Part shown: in pieces, positions 39,363 to 48,323 of the stretch | Position numbering within the stretch: the stretch's first letter is position 1 | Layout of the letters: each line of letters starts with the position of its first letter | NCBI GenBank assembly: GCA_963747765.1 | Contig: CAVVGH010000008.1 | Coordinates: 269,634 to 333,633, forward strand | Source of the DNA: VRUE01 sp963747765 | GTDB lineage: Bacteria > Actinomycetota > Thermoleophilia > Solirubrobacterales > 70-9 | Reading direction: 5' to 3' | Length of the DNA: 64,000 nt | The notes under the pieces: model-generated | Told to the model about the DNA's origin: nothing | The model's input: the letters and a program-made list of their open reading frames with translations, nothing else | The model's database searches: none | Made by a program: the position numbers and the translations under genes

Positions 39363-41006
39363 GTGACCCCGACCGACTCGATCGCCGAGCTGCGCGCGGC
39401 CGTCAACCAGGCGGTGCGCGCGCTGCACGACCGCGAGACCGCCAGCCAGGCGCCCTCTTTCGACCGGCCGCCGAAGCCGGAGCTGGGGGACTACAGCTCC
39501 AACGCCGCGATGCTGCTCGCCGCCCCGCTGGGCGAAAGCCCGCGTGACGTGGCAAAGCGCCTCTGCGCCGAGCTGGAGCGGGAGCTGGGGGCAAGCGCCA
39601 GCGTCGATCGCGTCGAGGTGGCCGGGCCGGGATTCGTCAACCTGTTCCTGTCGGACGCCTGGTACCGGCGCGCGATGGAGCGCCTCGCCGCGTCGGGGAC
39701 CGATCTCGGGCCGGCTCCCACCGAATCGCCGGAGCGAATCCTGGTCGAGTTCGTGTCCGCGAACCCGACCGGGCCGCTGCACGTCGGCGGCGGCCGGCAC
39801 GCGGCCTACGGCGACGCGGTGGTGCGGCTGCTCGAGGCGGTCGGCCACGAGGTGCAGCGCGAGTTCTACGTCAACGACGCCGGCGGGCAGATCGGCCGTT
39901 TCGCGCAGTCGATTGTTGCCCAGATGACCGGCGGCGAGATGCCCGAGGACGGCTACGAGGGCGACTACGTCGCCGATCTGGCGGAGCAGCTGCGGGGCGA
40001 GGGGGCCGACCCGAACGATCTCGATGCGGTCGGGCACCGGGGGGTGGAGCTGGTCCTCGAGGGAGTGCGAGCGACGCTCGACCGCTTCGGCGTCCGTTTC
40101 GAAAACTGGTTCTCGGAGCGCGACCTGTACGCGCGCGGCGAGGTGGACGACGCCCTGTCGAGGCTGGAAGAGGGAGGCCACACCTACCGGAGCGAGCAGG
40201 CCCTCTGGCTGCGGACGACCGATTTCGGCGACGACAAGGACCGAGTGCTGATTCGGGCCAACGGCGAGCACACCTATCTGGCTGCCGACGTCGCATACCA
40301 CTGGGACAAGCTGGAGCGGGGCTTCGGGAGGATGATCGACGTGCTGGGCGCCGACCACCATGGCTACGCGCCCCGTCTGCGCGCCTCCGTCGCGGCGCTT
40401 GGCGCCGACCCCGATTCGCTCGAGACGCTGATCATGAGCCTGGTCCACATCGTCGAAGGAGAAGAGCGCGCGCAGATGTCGAAGCGCCGCGGCGACTTCG
40501 TCACCCTGAGTGAGCTGATCGACGACATCGGCGCCGACGCGAGCCGCTGGTTCATGCTGTGGCGCAGCCACGAGACGCCCGTCGACCTCGACCTCGAGCT
40601 GGCCCGCCGCGAATCGAGCGACAACCCCGTGTACTACGTCCAGTACGCGCATGCGCGGATCGCCAGCATTCTGCGCAAGGCCGGGGTGGAGGAGGAGGCG
40701 GAGGCCCCGATCGCAGCGCCGGCTTCGGACGCGGCGCTGGAGGTGGCGGAGAAGGCTCTCGTCAAGCGCCTGCTGGAGTTTCCCGACGAGGTCCGCGAGG
40801 CGGCGGCGCGCCGCGGGCCGCACCGGATCTGCGCCTACGCAACCACCGTCGCCGCCGACTTTCACGCCTTCTACCGCGATTGCCAGGTCGTCGGTGCCGA
40901 GGGCGAGGGGGTCGAAGCATCGCGACTTGCCCTTTGCATGATCACCAAGCGGACGATCGCCGCCGCGCTGGGCCTGCTCGGCATCTCCGCCCCTCAGCGA
41001 ATGTGA
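39363..41006 (+). CDS. argS: arginyl-tRNA synthetase
   Basis: 547 residues, class I synthetase. Start GTG 39363 (VTPTDSIAELRAAVNQAV). The HIGH-type motif is PTGPLHVGGGRHAAYGDAV and the KMSKS-type motif is AQMSKRRGDFVTLSELI. The C-terminal anticodon-binding domain begins near NPVYYVQYAHARIASILR, the typical ArgS DALR entry. The frame extends far upstream antisense to the phosphoesterase gene, which is not coding. The stop overlaps the next start. Confidence 0.96.
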   Translation: MTPTDSIAELRAAVNQAVRALHDRETASQAPSFDRPPKPELGDYSSNAAMLLAAPLGESPRDVAKRLCAELERELGASASVDRVEVAGPGFVNLFLSDAWYRRAMERLAASGTDLGPAPTESPERILVEFVSANPTGPLHVGGGRHAAYGDAVVRLLEAVGHEVQREFYVNDAGGQIGRFAQSIVAQMTGGEMPEDGYEGDYVADLAEQLRGEGADPNDLDAVGHRGVELVLEGVRATLDRFGVRFENWFSERDLYARGEVDDALSRLEEGGHTYRSEQALWLRTTDFGDDKDRVLIRANGEHTYLAADVAYHWDKLERGFGRMIDVLGADHHGYAPRLRASVAALGADPDSLETLIMSLVHIVEGEERAQMSKRRGDFVTLSELIDDIGADASRWFMLWRSHETPVDLDLELARRESSDNPVYYVQYAHARIASILRKAGVEEEAEAPIAAPASDAALEVAEKALVKRLLEFPDEVREAAARRGPHRICAYATTVAADFHAFYRDCQVVGAEGEGVEASRLALCMITKRTIAAALGLLGISAPQRM

Positions 41007-41656
41007 AGGCACTGGCGAAGATTGCGCCCCGGTCGCCTGCCGACCTGCGAGCCGGGACACTTCGCCAGCGCGATCTCAAGGCCTTCGATGCCCTGCTGGA
41101 GGCGGTTGGCGGCACCGGGACGGTGATTGTCACGGGAACGGAGGGCCCCGCGCTGGAGGGTGCCGTCGGCCTTGCGGCTGCGGCCGCCGCGGCGGGCACG
41201 CGGACCGCATTGCTCGAGTGCGAGCTGGCGGCTCCGGCGCTGGCAAGGGCGTTGGGCCTGGTCAGCGAGCCGGGCCTTCGGGAGTACCTTCGCGAGGAGG
41301 CCCAGGCACCCCAGATCCTGCAGCCGCTCGTGCTCGCGGGCCCGGGCTCGGCGCGGGCAACCGAGCCGCTGGCCTGCATCGTGGCCGGCCGACCAACTCC
41401 GGACGGCCAGGAGCTGCTCGCATCGGACGCCTTTCGTCATGTCGCGGCGCGGCTCGCTGCCGGCTATCAGCTCGTGGTGATCGACGGCCCGCACCTGGGG
41501 CGCGGCATGGCCGGGCTGGAGGCGGTCGCGGCTCATGCCGACGCCTCGATTGTGTGCCTGGACCGCTCCGATGCCCGCGGCAGGCAGCCGCGGCGCCTGC
41601 GCCGCGCCCTGCGACAGATGCCGCCCCGCTTCGCGGGTCTGGTCAGCTTCGAGTGA
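41003..41656 (+). CDS. P-loop-like protein with degenerate Walker A
   Basis: 217 residues from GTG 41003, overlapping the argS stop. The core TVIVTGTEGPALEGAVGLAA and TRTALLECEL resembles a MinD/ParA or BY-kinase fold in which the GKT/GKS residues are gone (TEGPALEG). QLVVIDGPHLGRG occupies the Walker B position and SIVCLDR follows. It probably keeps the fold but does not hydrolyse nucleotide in the usual way. No function can be given; the neighbouring argS offers no clue. Confidence 0.5.
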   Translation: MKALAKIAPRSPADLRAGTLRQRDLKAFDALLEAVGGTGTVIVTGTEGPALEGAVGLAAAAAAAGTRTALLECELAAPALARALGLVSEPGLREYLREEAQAPQILQPLVLAGPGSARATEPLACIVAGRPTPDGQELLASDAFRHVAARLAAGYQLVVIDGPHLGRGMAGLEAVAAHADASIVCLDRSDARGRQPRRLRRALRQMPPRFAGLVSFE

Positions 41657-41666
41657 GCGAGGCGCC

Positions 41667-42137
41667 CTACAGGTCGTAGCGAGCCAGGTCGGCGTCGAGC
41701 CGCTCGGCGTCCTCGCCCTGCGGGCCTGGGCGCCCGGGCTCCCCGGGAGCGGCGCGGCGCGCCGCTCGCCTCCAGCGGCGTACCCCGATGGCCAGCCCCA
41801 CCGCCGCCATGGCAAAGGCGATCGCCGGGATCAGGTAGGCGGAGAGGTCGAAACCGGAGCCCCCGGGCGACGCCAGGACCTCCCTGCCGTACTGGGCCAC
41901 CAGCGCGTCCTCGATCTCCGCCTTGGTTTCGCCCCGGGCAATCAGCCTGGCGATGAAGGCTCGCTCGCGCTGTGCCTGCGGGGACTGGGACAGCTCGAGC
42001 AGCGTGCCGCAGATCGGGCACATGACCTCGTCTTCGATGTCGACGATGCTTGTCCGCGGCGCAACCGCGGCGGCCGGTGTGACGGCAAGGCCGAGCAGCG
42101 CCATCGCGATCGCGCCAATGCGCATGGCGCGCCTCAT
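41667..42137 (-). CDS. ccmH: cytochrome c maturation protein CcmH
   Basis: 156 residues. Signal peptide, then the CcmH thiol motif in EDEVMCPICGTLLELSQS (C-P-I-C) that reduces apocytochrome CxxCH in System I. AFIARLIARGETKAEIEDALVAQYG is the conserved helical part, and one transmembrane helix (AYLIPAIAFAMAAVGLAIGV) anchors the C-terminus. Start ATG 42137 overlaps the stop of ccmG (ATGA). ccmE and ccmF lie 16 kb away. Confidence 0.9.
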   Translation of the reverse strand: MRRAMRIGAIAMALLGLAVTPAAAVAPRTSIVDIEDEVMCPICGTLLELSQSPQAQRERAFIARLIARGETKAEIEDALVAQYGREVLASPGGSGFDLSAYLIPAIAFAMAAVGLAIGVRRWRRAARRAAPGEPGRPGPQGEDAERLDADLARYDL

Positions 42138-42676
42138 GGCGATTTTCGGCCGCTGGACCGCTCCTGCGCGAGAAATGGAGCCACCCGCTCGTCGAGAAAC
42201 CGTTCGTCGACCGGGCCGCGCCAGATCAGTGCCAGCCGTCCGTGCGGGTCGACCAGGAAGTTCTCGGGGACGCCGGTCGAGCCGAAGGCGGTGCTGCGCT
42301 CGTCGCCGACCGAGCGCAGCTGTGGATACGTGATCCCGTAGGCGCGCACGAAGCCGCGCGCATCGTCGCTGTTGTCCTGGACGTTGATGCCAAGCACGGT
42401 CAGGCCGCGCCTGCGATCGCGGCGCCAGAGGCGCTCCAGCACCGGTGCCTCCCGCCGGCAGGGGGTGCACCAGGATGCCCACAGGTTGACCAGCACCCAG
42501 CGGCCACGGTAGTCGGCAATCGCCCCCTGCCCGTCGCCTTCGAGCGCGGCCAGCTCCCGGTCGGGAACCGGGTCGCCGATGGCAAGCGTGGTCCGGTTCT
42601 TGTTGAGCAGGCCGAACCCGAGCAGGCCGACGACGGCCAGCACGGCGAGAAAGGCAACGAATGTACGAGCGCTCAT
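42134..42676 (-). CDS. ccmG: thioredoxin-like CcmG/ResA protein
   Basis: 180 residues from ATG 42676. An N-terminal membrane anchor (FVAFLAVLAVVGLLGFGLL) precedes a TlpA/ResA-type thioredoxin fold with the active site WASWCTPCRREAP, the cis-Pro loop TGVPENFLVDPHG, and GINVQDNSDDARGFV. It supplies electrons to CcmH and the apocytochrome. A TAACCT hexamer ten bases upstream may be the promoter. Forms an operon with ccmH. Confidence 0.9.
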   Translation of the reverse strand: MSARTFVAFLAVLAVVGLLGFGLLNKNRTTLAIGDPVPDRELAALEGDGQGAIADYRGRWVLVNLWASWCTPCRREAPVLERLWRRDRRRGLTVLGINVQDNSDDARGFVRAYGITYPQLRSVGDERSTAFGSTGVPENFLVDPHGRLALIWRGPVDERFLDERVAPFLAQERSSGRKSP

Positions 42677-42768
42677 CGGGCAGGAGAGGTTAGCCACCAT
42701 GGCCAGCCTGTCCGCTGGGTGCCGGAAACGCTGGCCAGCCTGTCGTGGAAAGTCGCCCAGGGCATCCA

Positions 42769-42774
42769 TACCGT
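42769..42774 (+). promoter_or_regulatory. -10 element of the leaderless DUF2334 promoter
   Basis: TACCGT ends seven bases before ATG 42782, supporting that start within a frame that extends further upstream. Confidence 0.5.
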
Positions 42775-42781
42775 GGCCGAC

Positions 42782-44827
42782 ATGCTCATCACTTCCCTCA
42801 TCGCGCTTGCCGCGACACTGCCCGCACCCGCCTCCCCAGCTACTCCGGCGGCAGGTGGTGTCCTGACGAGGAGCGCGACGGCGTCGTCAAGCGCGCTGCG
42901 GCGCGACTGCCGGCGGAACAGGCACCACGCCAAGCACCAGCGCCGTCACAAGCGCCAGCGGAGAAATGGGCACCGGCGATCCTGCGGGCGCCGCCACGCG
43001 CCGGCGCCACGGCAGGTGCCGATGACCCTGCCGGCGCCGCCAAAGGCGCCGACCACGCGGCCGAAGCCACCGGCCGGCTACCAGGAACCGACCGCGCTGC
43101 TCGGCTCAGCTGCCCCTGGCACGGCTGGAATCCGCGGACCGTTGTCCGCCTCGCACGCGGTCACCTGGGGCGGCGCAGCCTCGGCTTCAGCCTCCGCTTC
43201 GGCCACCGGTCCGTCGACGCTGGTCCTCTATGACAGCACCGACGCGTGGGGTTGGCTGGGCGAGCTGTATGCGATGGGGGCCGGCAACCTCGCCAGCCAT
43301 TTCGGCGCGGTGACCGCCGAGCCGGTCGTCGAATACCAGCCCGGCCAGGTCGACAGCTACACCGCCACCATCTACGTCGGCTCGACCTATGACGAGCCAA
43401 TCCCTACCGCCTTCCTCAACGACGTGCTCTCAACCAGTCGCCCGGTGATCTGGACCGGCTGGAACGCGTGGCAGCTCTCCGGCGCAGAGGGCAGCCCGGC
43501 CGACCAGGCGTTCGAAGCCAAGTACGGGTGGGACCCGTCATCGTCCTGGGTCAACGGCCAGGACAATCCCGTGACGGTGTCCTACAAGGGGCAGACCTTC
43601 ACGCGCAACGCCCTCGGCGGCGCCAACATCCTCGCGCCCCACCTGACCAACTCCGCGGCGGTCGACGTGGTGGCCCAGGCCAACTGCGGGACGCCGGGAG
43701 CCCCCGCCACCTGTGGCTCGCTTGCCCAGGCCGGCGGTAGCAGCTTTCCGTGGGCAATTCGCTCGGCCAACCTGACGTACGTCGGTGAGATCCCGTTCTC
43801 CTACATCTCCGAAGCCGACCGCTACGTGGTGTTCTCAGACCTGTTGTTTGCCGCGCTTGCGCCCTCGGCGCAGCCGTCTCACCTGGCCGCGGTGCGCCTG
43901 GAGGACATCTCCCCAGTCTCCAACCCGAAGCGGTTGCGGCGGTTTGCCGACTACCTGGCGAAGCAGAAGGTGCCGTTCACGGTCAACGTGGTTCCCAAGT
44001 ACACGGACCCCAACGGCGTCTACTCCGGAGGGCAGCCCGAAACCGTCACGCTGAAGGACGCTCCTAAGTTCGTGTCGGCGCTGAAATACATGCAGTCCAA
44101 GGGCGGCGTGATCAGCCAGCATGGCTACACCCACCAGTACTCCGACGTGGCCAACCCGTACAACGGCGTGAGCACCGACGACGCCGAGTTCTTCCGCGCG
44201 CGCTGCACCACCACGCTCTCGCCGCCCTACACGTTCGATGCGCCATGCCAGGCCAGCGACTGGGTGATCTGGACCGGGCCGCTGCCAGGCGACTCGAGCA
44301 GCTGGGCCAGCGACCGGGTCAAGGCCGGGCAGAAGCTCTTCCAGCAGGCGGGGCTCGGTGTGCCGGACATCTGGGTCACGCCGCATTACTTCGCCTCTCC
44401 GACTGACTACGACGCGATCGACAAACTGGTCCCCACGGCACGCTACGAGCGCGATGTCTTCTTCGGCGGCCTGCTGAGCGGTCAGGCGCCTGCCTACAAC
44501 CACATGTTCGGCCAGTTCTTCCCCTACGTCGTCGACGACGTCTACGGGGAGAAGGTGATCCCAGAGAACCTGGGCGACTACGAGCCGATTGCGATGAACA
44601 ACAACCCACCCCGCTGCCCGCGGGACATCGTCGACAACGCGCGGGTCAACCTCGCGGTCACGCAGGGAGTGGCGAGCTTCTTCTTCCATCCCTCGGCCGA
44701 GACGCCGGCCAGCAGCCCCTGCTACACCGGGGCCTCCGGCTCCCTTCGGTACCTCAGGCAGACGGTGAGCGGAATCAAGAAGCTCGGCTACAGCTTCGTC
44801 AGTCCGACGAGCCTGCCCGGCGGCTGA
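42782..44827 (+). CDS. secreted DUF2334 polysaccharide-deacetylase-like protein
   Basis: 681 residues from ATG 42782. A short signal peptide (MLITSLIALAATLPAPA) is followed by an Arg/His/Lys-rich low-complexity stretch to about residue 75 and a Pro-rich linker. From about 140 an N-terminal domain (STLVLYDSTDAWGWLGELYA) precedes the NodB-like DUF2334 barrel: HLAAVRLEDISP, VISQHGYTHQYSD and VASFFFHPSAETP provide Asp and His metal ligands. Probably a surface carbohydrate esterase, target unknown. The basic N-terminal patch could bind cell-wall polymers. Confidence 0.8.
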   Translation: MLITSLIALAATLPAPASPATPAAGGVLTRSATASSSALRRDCRRNRHHAKHQRRHKRQRRNGHRRSCGRRHAPAPRQVPMTLPAPPKAPTTRPKPPAGYQEPTALLGSAAPGTAGIRGPLSASHAVTWGGAASASASASATGPSTLVLYDSTDAWGWLGELYAMGAGNLASHFGAVTAEPVVEYQPGQVDSYTATIYVGSTYDEPIPTAFLNDVLSTSRPVIWTGWNAWQLSGAEGSPADQAFEAKYGWDPSSSWVNGQDNPVTVSYKGQTFTRNALGGANILAPHLTNSAAVDVVAQANCGTPGAPATCGSLAQAGGSSFPWAIRSANLTYVGEIPFSYISEADRYVVFSDLLFAALAPSAQPSHLAAVRLEDISPVSNPKRLRRFADYLAKQKVPFTVNVVPKYTDPNGVYSGGQPETVTLKDAPKFVSALKYMQSKGGVISQHGYTHQYSDVANPYNGVSTDDAEFFRARCTTTLSPPYTFDAPCQASDWVIWTGPLPGDSSSWASDRVKAGQKLFQQAGLGVPDIWVTPHYFASPTDYDAIDKLVPTARYERDVFFGGLLSGQAPAYNHMFGQFFPYVVDDVYGEKVIPENLGDYEPIAMNNNPPRCPRDIVDNARVNLAVTQGVASFFFHPSAETPASSPCYTGASGSLRYLRQTVSGIKKLGYSFVSPTSLPGG

Positions 44828-44859
44828 TCCGGCCGCCGCCGCGCAAAGGGACCTTCTAC

Positions 44860-45915
44860 CTACCGGCAGGTCAGCTTTGGCTGCGAGATGAAGCGTGCTG
44901 AGCGCACACCGGCGCGGTAGGCGCGCCGCGCCGCGCGCGAGGAGTTGATGCGGTAGTCGTATACGCGGCCGCCTTCGCGGTAGCGCTCATCCCACCACGA
45001 TGCCGCGTGGACGCGATCGAAGCGGCCGCTGGCGAGCGTCGCGAGCGCGGCGCGAGTCCACGCCGCCTTGGCACGGCTGCCGATGCTCTGCGGCGCGGCG
45101 AACTCGAAGATGGCGACCGGCTTCGACGGTGCGAATTCGGACAGCTGCGCGTAGGCGTCGCTCAGGGCGTCGGCGAACGGCTGCACCGGGGCGTCGCCGT
45201 AGATCGAGAGGCCGACCCAGTCGACGTAGCTGTCGCCCGGGTAGTAGCGCGCAGCTTCGTTCCAGCCGACTTCGGGTTCGCTGTAGTCCTCGACGTGGAA
45301 AGCGAACTCGACGTTGCGAGCACCCGCCGAGCGGATGTCGGTGACGACCCGCCGGTAGGCGGCCCGGAAGGCCGCCGGCCCGGCCGGGCCGGCGGCGGTC
45401 GGATCGCCGCCGCCGTGGTAGAGGCCATTCCACGGAAACCACTTGCCGTTCATCTCCGGCCCGAAATCGACGACGAGCGGAATGCGCGACGCAGCCGCTG
45501 CCCTGCCCCAGGCGCGCAGCGCCATGTCGAACTTGCCGGCGGCGATCCGCTCCAGCGTGAACCTGCCCTCGGGCCGGTTCTCGACCTGATGCGACCAGGG
45601 CATCAGGCGGACCACAGGAACGGCGTGCGTGCGCCAGATCGTCGCGACCGCAGCGCGCGGAAAGGCGAGGCCGTGGAAGAAGTGCTGCGAGAAGTACGCC
45701 CAGGCCAGGTCCTTGCCCGCCAGTCGGGCGAAGCGGTGGATGCGCCCTGCCCTGACGTAGTCCTCGTTGCGGTTGCCGGCGCTGAAGTTCGCAAAAGCGC
45801 CGTGGTAGACGCCGCTCGGCACCGCCAGCGCCGGCAGCTCACCGGGCGGGCAGGCGAGGGCCGCTCCGGTCGGTGTCAGAGCCAGGGCGATGGCGAGCGT
45901 CGCGAGCCTGCGCAT
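44860..45915 (-). CDS. GH26-like secreted glycoside hydrolase
   Basis: 351 residues with a signal peptide (LATLAIALALTPTGAALA). The fold is a TIM barrel resembling glycoside hydrolase family 26 (beta-mannanase-like): PVVRLMPWSHQVEN, acid/base Glu in VVDFGPEMNGKWFPWNG, DWVGLSIYGD, and the nucleophile Glu in KPVAIFEFAAPQS. HAASWWDERYREGGRVYDYR ends the barrel. Convergent with the DUF2334 gene, another carbohydrate-acting candidate. Substrate cannot be read from the sequence. Confidence 0.8.
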   Translation of the reverse strand: MRRLATLAIALALTPTGAALACPPGELPALAVPSGVYHGAFANFSAGNRNEDYVRAGRIHRFARLAGKDLAWAYFSQHFFHGLAFPRAAVATIWRTHAVPVVRLMPWSHQVENRPEGRFTLERIAAGKFDMALRAWGRAAAASRIPLVVDFGPEMNGKWFPWNGLYHGGGDPTAAGPAGPAAFRAAYRRVVTDIRSAGARNVEFAFHVEDYSEPEVGWNEAARYYPGDSYVDWVGLSIYGDAPVQPFADALSDAYAQLSEFAPSKPVAIFEFAAPQSIGSRAKAAWTRAALATLASGRFDRVHAASWWDERYREGGRVYDYRINSSRAARRAYRAGVRSARFISQPKLTCR

Positions 45916-45950
45916 GTCCGTATAACAGGGGCGCTGTCGCGATAGAGCGC

Positions 45951-47129
45951 CTACGGGGCCCGATAGGGAGCGCCAACCGCCTTTGCCCAGCTCCCGTCGA
46001 CGTGGAGGTTCCCGCTCGCATCCGTGTCCACGATCACCACGGTCGCCGGTTGGCGGTTCCCGGTCTTGGGGTCGATCGTGACCGACCCGGTCCAGCCCTT
46101 CCAGCCGCTGATCCCGTCGAGGGCGTCGGTGAGCTGCTTGGCGCCGGTCCCGCCCGCCTTCTCCGCGGCGTAGGCGAGGAGCTTCAGCGAGTCGTACGTG
46201 TAGGGAGTCCAGGTCCCCGGTGGATTGCCGAATTCCCCTTCGAAGTCTCCGACCTTGCCGGCGGCGCCAGAGAAGTCCTGGGGCGCCGGCACGCCGACCA
46301 CCGGGCAGGCCCGTGCCGCCGCCACGCCGGCGGTTTCGACGAAGCCGGTGTCGTAGGAGCCGTAGTCGGCGATGCACTGCGACTTCACGTTGCCTTCCTG
46401 CATCTCCTTGGCGATCAGGCCGCCCTCGGGGAAGTAGACGGCGGCGTAGATCACGTCCGGCTTGGCGGCGGCCAGCTTTTCCACCAGGCCGGTGTAGGAG
46501 CTCTTGCCGGGCTGCACCTCTTCGTAGGCGCTCACCGTGACGTTCGCCTCTTCAAGCGATTCCTTCAGCGCCTTGGAAACCGAGACGGTGTAGTTCTGGG
46601 TGGGGTCGTAGGCGATCGCCGCGCTCTTGGCGCCGAGCCAATCGGTCAGCGCCCTGGCGGCGACCGGTGCGATCTGGTAGGTCATCGGCTGCAGGGTGAA
46701 CCCCAGACCGTTTGTCGAGACGTCTGACGTCAGCCTGATCGGCACCAGGCCCGCATCTATATAGAGCGGCAGCGTTTCGACGCCCACGCCCGAGTTGTAG
46801 GGGCCGACGATGCCGTCGAGGCCTTCGGCGATCGCGGCCTTCGCAGCCTTCACGCCCGTCCCGGGATCGGCCGCGTCGTCGATCGGGACGACTTCGACCT
46901 GCCTGCCGAGGATCCCGTTGCCCTCGTTGAGCTGGGTTGCGGCCAGTTCGGCCCCCTCCAGCATTCCTTCGCCGAGCACCGCCTGTTCGCCGGAGAGCGG
47001 TGCCTCGAGCCCGACGCGAAACGCGGTGGAGCCGCCCTTGTCGTTGGAGCTGGAGCCTCCGCAGCCCGCCGCGATGAGGACGAGCGTGGCGAAGCCAATT
47101 GCCGCTGCAAGCCGGTTCCTGTGTGGCAC
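45951..47129 (-). CDS. LivK-type ABC substrate-binding lipoprotein
   Basis: 392 residues from GTG 47129, with GAGGAGGAGAG upstream. The lipoprotein signal ends in LIAAGC. The type I periplasmic-binding fold shows FRVGLEAPLSGEQAVLGEGM, QVEVVPIDDAADPGTGV, DGIVGPYNSGV and TWTPYTYDSLKLLAYA, as in branched-chain amino acid or amide-binding proteins. No permease or ATPase genes are adjacent, so it is an orphan receptor or works with a transporter elsewhere. Glu codons are GAA-rich. Confidence 0.9.
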   Translation of the reverse strand: MPHRNRLAAAIGFATLVLIAAGCGGSSSNDKGGSTAFRVGLEAPLSGEQAVLGEGMLEGAELAATQLNEGNGILGRQVEVVPIDDAADPGTGVKAAKAAIAEGLDGIVGPYNSGVGVETLPLYIDAGLVPIRLTSDVSTNGLGFTLQPMTYQIAPVAARALTDWLGAKSAAIAYDPTQNYTVSVSKALKESLEEANVTVSAYEEVQPGKSSYTGLVEKLAAAKPDVIYAAVYFPEGGLIAKEMQEGNVKSQCIADYGSYDTGFVETAGVAAARACPVVGVPAPQDFSGAAGKVGDFEGEFGNPPGTWTPYTYDSLKLLAYAAEKAGGTGAKQLTDALDGISGWKGWTGSVTIDPKTGNRQPATVVIVDTDASGNLHVDGSWAKAVGAPYRAP

Positions 47130-47249
47130 GGGTCGTCTCTCCTCCTCGCGGGGCCCCACCCTGTGTCAGGCCCGGTGCCTTAAGTATCCCCCAGCGCGGC
47201 TTGGGCTCTGCCACCCGGGTGGATAGGCTTTCGCCCCGAAGGACCGTTC

Positions 47250-47322
47250 GCGGACGTAGCTCAGCTGGTAGAGCGCGAGCTTCCCAAGCTCGAGGTCGCG
47301 GGTTCGAGACCCGTCGTCCGCT
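47250..47322 (+). tRNA. tRNA-Gly (anticodon CCC)
   Basis: 73 nt. Acceptor arms GCGGACG/CGTCCGC close perfectly with T as discriminator; the D-arm is TAGCTCAGCTGGTAGAGC. The anticodon stem CGAGC/GCTCG holds the loop TTCCCAA (anticodon CCC), and the T-arm is GCGGGTTCGAGACCCGT. No CCA is encoded. Its 3' end is duplicated at 49477-49504 and is the apparent insertion site of the island that follows. Confidence 0.96.
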
Positions 47323-47324
47323 TC
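47297..47324 (+). repeat. attL-like tRNA 3'-end repeat
   Basis: 28 bp from the T-stem (CGCGGGTTCGAGACCCG) to two bases past the tRNA, identical to 49477-49504 and in the same orientation. Direct repeats of a tRNA 3' end flank integrated elements (established knowledge). The 78 bp from here to the toxin gene hold only a further 15-bp T-arm-like match at 47362-47376. Confidence 0.85.
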
Positions 47325-47402
47325 CTTGTCGCTTTGCAGAGCCAAGTTCCTCGCTGGGGTCGGGTTCGAGACCCGTTGGCGCGGTGGGTCGTTCAAGGAG
47401 GG

Positions 47403-48323
47403 TCATCGCGACGGTTGCGATTCGGATCCTCCACTCCACCCGCCGGCCGCGGGGTTCCAGCTACCTTCCGCGCTGCCGTCGAGAAGGGGGTCGACGAACG
47501 GTGCCACGATCTCCAGCGCCTCCTCGAGCGTCCCGGCCGTGTCGAGGAGCGAACGCCTGGCTTCCGCCGCATAACCGCGTGTCCAGAGCGCGCGGTCTGG
47601 GACTTCGAAGCGCGAAGGGAGGATGAGGCCGCGGCCTTCGGCCTCGGAGTTGAGGGCCGCCATCTGCGCCACCGCCTCGACCGATGCACCCCTGGTGATC
47701 GCGACCAGGTCGACCAGGTCCTTGTAGCGGGTGGAGGGGCCGCCCGAGCCGCCATAGCGACCGAAGATCGCCACGATCTTGTCTGTGATGTGGTCGACCA
47801 GCGGATAGGCGCGGTAGCCGCCCTGCTCGACGTCGGGCATGCCGACCCGGGCGAGCGCGGGCACCTCGTCGGGCTCGCCAGTCATCCTTGGCCCGGCGCC
47901 GACGAGGTCGACGTGGAAGGACACCCACACGGTCGGCCCGATCAGGGCCTCGATCGGCACCCTCCTCGCGTCCAGCCCGTCGCGGATCGATCGGGCGGGA
48001 CCGAGCTCGAAGGTGAACCAGTCGCCGAGGTCGGCGGTGACGGCGTCACGCAGCTCGCGCTCCGCCGCCGCCACGGCGGTGTCTCGGTAGAGGTCGACGT
48101 CGATCGTGCTTCGCACGCCGAGCTCGCGGGCGAGGAGCGCCGTCGCCCCCTTGACGATCCAGTCCCGATCGACCAGGTAGAGGCGCGCCAGCAGTCGGTC
48201 GTAGGCGATCTGGCGCTGCAGTTCGGGAAGCCCCCAGGGGCCTTCGGCGGCGAGGGACTTCAGCCTGTCGGTCAGCGCCTGCCTGAAGGCTTTCGGGCTC
48301 GCGTAGCCGCGTTCAGGTGCCAT
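47403..48323 (-). CDS. AbiEii-family nucleotidyltransferase toxin (island)
   Basis: 306 residues. Nucleotidyltransferase motif: WIVKGATALLARELG followed by RSTIDVDLYRD (paired metal-binding Asp), then VSFHVDLVGAG. The later YPLVDHITDKIVAIFGRYG and STRYKDLVDLVAI blocks, with K and D conserved, identify AbiEii/AbiGii toxins. It overlaps the antitoxin gene by 11 bp. Only distantly similar to the other nucleotidyltransferase at 21639, so the two systems are not recent copies. Confidence 0.87.
   Translation of the reverse strand: MAPERGYASPKAFRQALTDRLKSLAAEGPWGLPELQRQIAYDRLLARLYLVDRDWIVKGATALLARELGVRSTIDVDLYRDTAVAAAERELRDAVTADLGDWFTFELGPARSIRDGLDARRVPIEALIGPTVWVSFHVDLVGAGPRMTGEPDEVPALARVGMPDVEQGGYRAYPLVDHITDKIVAIFGRYGGSGGPSTRYKDLVDLVAITRGASVEAVAQMAALNSEAEGRGLILPSRFEVPDRALWTRGYAAEARRSLLDTAGTLEEALEIVAPFVDPLLDGSAEGSWNPAAGGWSGGSESQPSR

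Noticed and set aside
47362..47376. Second tRNA 3' fragment after tRNA-Gly
   Set aside because: Only 15 bp (GGGTTCGAGACCCGT) of a T-arm match; the flanks do not agree with the tRNA, so it may be chance or an older remnant too short to call.
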